A stretch of DNA of 5,883 nt from Streptomyces speibonae (lineage in GTDB: Bacteria > Actinomycetota > Actinomycetes > Streptomycetales > Streptomycetaceae). Both the position numbers and the translations under genes were made by a program. Positions 4,892 through 5,883 of this stretch are shown here, piece by piece (position 1 is the stretch's first letter; each line of letters opens with the position of its first letter). Below the pieces are notes generated by a model that was not told where the DNA came from, ran no database searches, and saw only the letters and a list, made by a program, of their open reading frames with translations. The stretch covers positions 55,877-61,759 of the forward strand of contig KL568547.1 of assembly GCA_000715605.1 (NCBI GenBank), given 5' to 3'.

Positions 4892-5867
4892 ATGGCATCC
4901 CGCACATCCGTGACATCCATGCGTTCCGCGCGCGGCCGGCACCGCCTGGCCGCCCTGGGGCTGGCCCTCGCCGCACTGTGCGGCGTACAGGCCACCGCCC
5001 CGGCGGCGGCTGCGGAGGCGGGCCTCACGGTGACCGACGCGGTCTCGCTGCCCCACGACGACGCCTATCCCGAGGGCATGGTGCTGGACCCGGCCACGGG
5101 CGACCTGTTCATCACGTCGTTCGGCACCGGCGCCGTCTACCGGGCCACGCCCGGCGCAGTGAAGGCCAAGGTCTATCTGCCCGCCGGGGCGGAGGGCCGG
5201 GACCACGCCATGGGCACCGACATCGACCGGCACGGCCGGCTCTGGGTCAACGACAAGGCCGGGGTGACGCTGTACGAGAAGGCGACCGGGACCCGGCTGG
5301 CCCGCTTCGTGACCCCGGCGCCCGGCAGTTCCGTCCTCAACGACCTGGACTTCACCCCCGACGGCACCGCCTATCTGACGGACTCCACCGGCAAGGTCGT
5401 GTACCGGCTCACCGAGCGGCAGGTCGCGGACGCGATAGCGGCGGGCGGCTCGGCGCGCACCCTGCCCGTCGGCTTCGACCTCACCGGAGTCGTCGATCCG
5501 CAGCCGGAGGGCACCCTCACCCTCAACGGCATCGAGGCGGACCCCACCGGCCGGTATCTGCTGATCATCGACTCGGCCTCCGGCGACCTGTTCCGCATCG
5601 ACCTGTCCTCGGGGACGGTCGGCACGGTGCGGGTGAGCGGGGCGAGCCTGGCGGCCGGCGACGGTCTGCTGCTGGAGCAGGACAAGCTGTGGGTGGCGCA
5701 CTTCGGCACCGACCGGATCAGCCGCGTGGCGCTGTCCGGCGACTTCACCAGTGCCGTGGTCGAGTCGCAGCTCGCCGACCCGGCGCTCCAGCACCCCACC
5801 GCCCTGGTGCGCAGGAACGGCGCCCTGCACGTGGTGCGGTCGCAGTACGGCTTCGCCACGCTGGACC
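4892..5867 (+). CDS. Secreted SMP-30/gluconolactonase-like beta-propeller, 3' truncated
   Basis: The open frame runs from ATG at 4892 with no stop before the adapter at the window end, giving about 325 genuine residues. A Sec signal peptide is clear: a basic N-region (RSARGRHR, 11-18), a hydrophobic core (19-32) and a likely cleavage after APAAAA (about residue 41). There is no lipobox. The rest matches SMP-30/gluconolactonase/LRE six-bladed propellers. Family metal and substrate positions appear in order: Glu61 in PEG, Asn150-Asp151 in LNDLDFTPDG, Asn212 in LNGIEADPTG and Asp257 in GDGLLL. Their spacings are close to those of E18, N103/D104, N154 and D204 in animal SMP-30. Calcium- or zinc-dependent lactone hydrolysis outside the cell is therefore plausible; a non-enzymatic propeller is the alternative. 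AAAGGGG (4879-4885) lies 6 nt before the ATG and supports this start over Met10. Family lengths suggest only a short C-terminal piece is missing. Confidence 0.85.
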
Positions 5868-5883
5868 CTGTCTCTTATACACA
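5868..5883 (+). other. Tn5/Nextera mosaic-end adapter remnant
   Basis: The last 16 bases, CTGTCTCTTATACACA, equal the first 16 of the 19-bp Tn5 mosaic-end sequence used in Nextera tagmentation libraries. It interrupts an intact reading frame at the very end of the window. It is best read as untrimmed sequencing adapter, so the final residues translated through it (VSYT) are not real. Confidence 0.93.

Noticed and set aside
4964..4990. Lipoprotein signal in the SMP-30-like protein (Cys30)
   Set aside because: The residue before Cys30 is Leu, which does not fit a lipobox. An ordinary signal peptidase I site follows at about residue 41.
4070..5830. 586-residue minus-strand open frame
   Set aside because: It spans the intergenic region and runs antisense to the SMP-30-like gene, whose plus-strand frame has a signal peptide and all propeller motifs. 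Its C-terminal part is a shifted reading of the hydrolase.
149..5867. TTA codons that would imply bldA-dependent control
   Set aside because: TAA/TTA triplets seen at 2468, 2513 and 3317 are out of frame with the LtrA-family gene, and none was found in frame in the other genes.

Overview
The window is very GC-rich. Its coding regions strongly prefer G or C at the third codon position, Shine-Dalgarno sites are purine-rich (GGAG, AAGGGA), and one gene starts with GTG. I see no TTA codons in any gene. This points to a Streptomyces or closely related actinomycete chromosome, an inference from composition and protein families. The last 16 bases match the Tn5/Nextera mosaic-end adapter, so the right edge is an untrimmed contig end and not biology. 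The window may be one complete short contig.

Layout, left to right. Positions 1-148 are non-coding and hold a large inverted repeat (11-65) and a strong hairpin (106-135) that probably ends the leftward transcripts. Five genes then lie on the minus strand. In transcription order they are an alpha/beta hydrolase with a cysteine nucleophile (4536-3637), an LtrA-family membrane protein (3555-2344), a small muconolactone-isomerase-family protein (2237-1929), a lipoprotein with a SnoaL/NTF2-like domain (1878-1399), and an AraJ-type major facilitator drug exporter (1399-149). The last two overlap by one base (TGATG). A 355-bp intergenic region (4537-4891) rich in short palindromes and repeats separates this block from a divergent plus-strand gene (4892 to about 5867). 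That gene encodes a secreted SMP-30/gluconolactonase-type beta-propeller and is cut off by the adapter.

How the genes may work together. The isomerase-like protein, lipoprotein and exporter form a tight unit that probably begins in the 2238-2343 gap. The LtrA gene appears to have its own promoter and perhaps a leaderless mRNA. Three of the six proteins belong to families that include lactone-active enzymes: muconolactone isomerase, a hydrolase with the GxCxG elbow seen in dienelactone hydrolases, and an SMP-30 lactonase. A locus that handles and exports a lactone or aromatic compound is therefore a reasonable but unproven hypothesis. I found no RNA genes, CRISPR arrays, insertion sequences or attachment sites. 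The long antisense reading frames across the genes look like GC-rich shadows.
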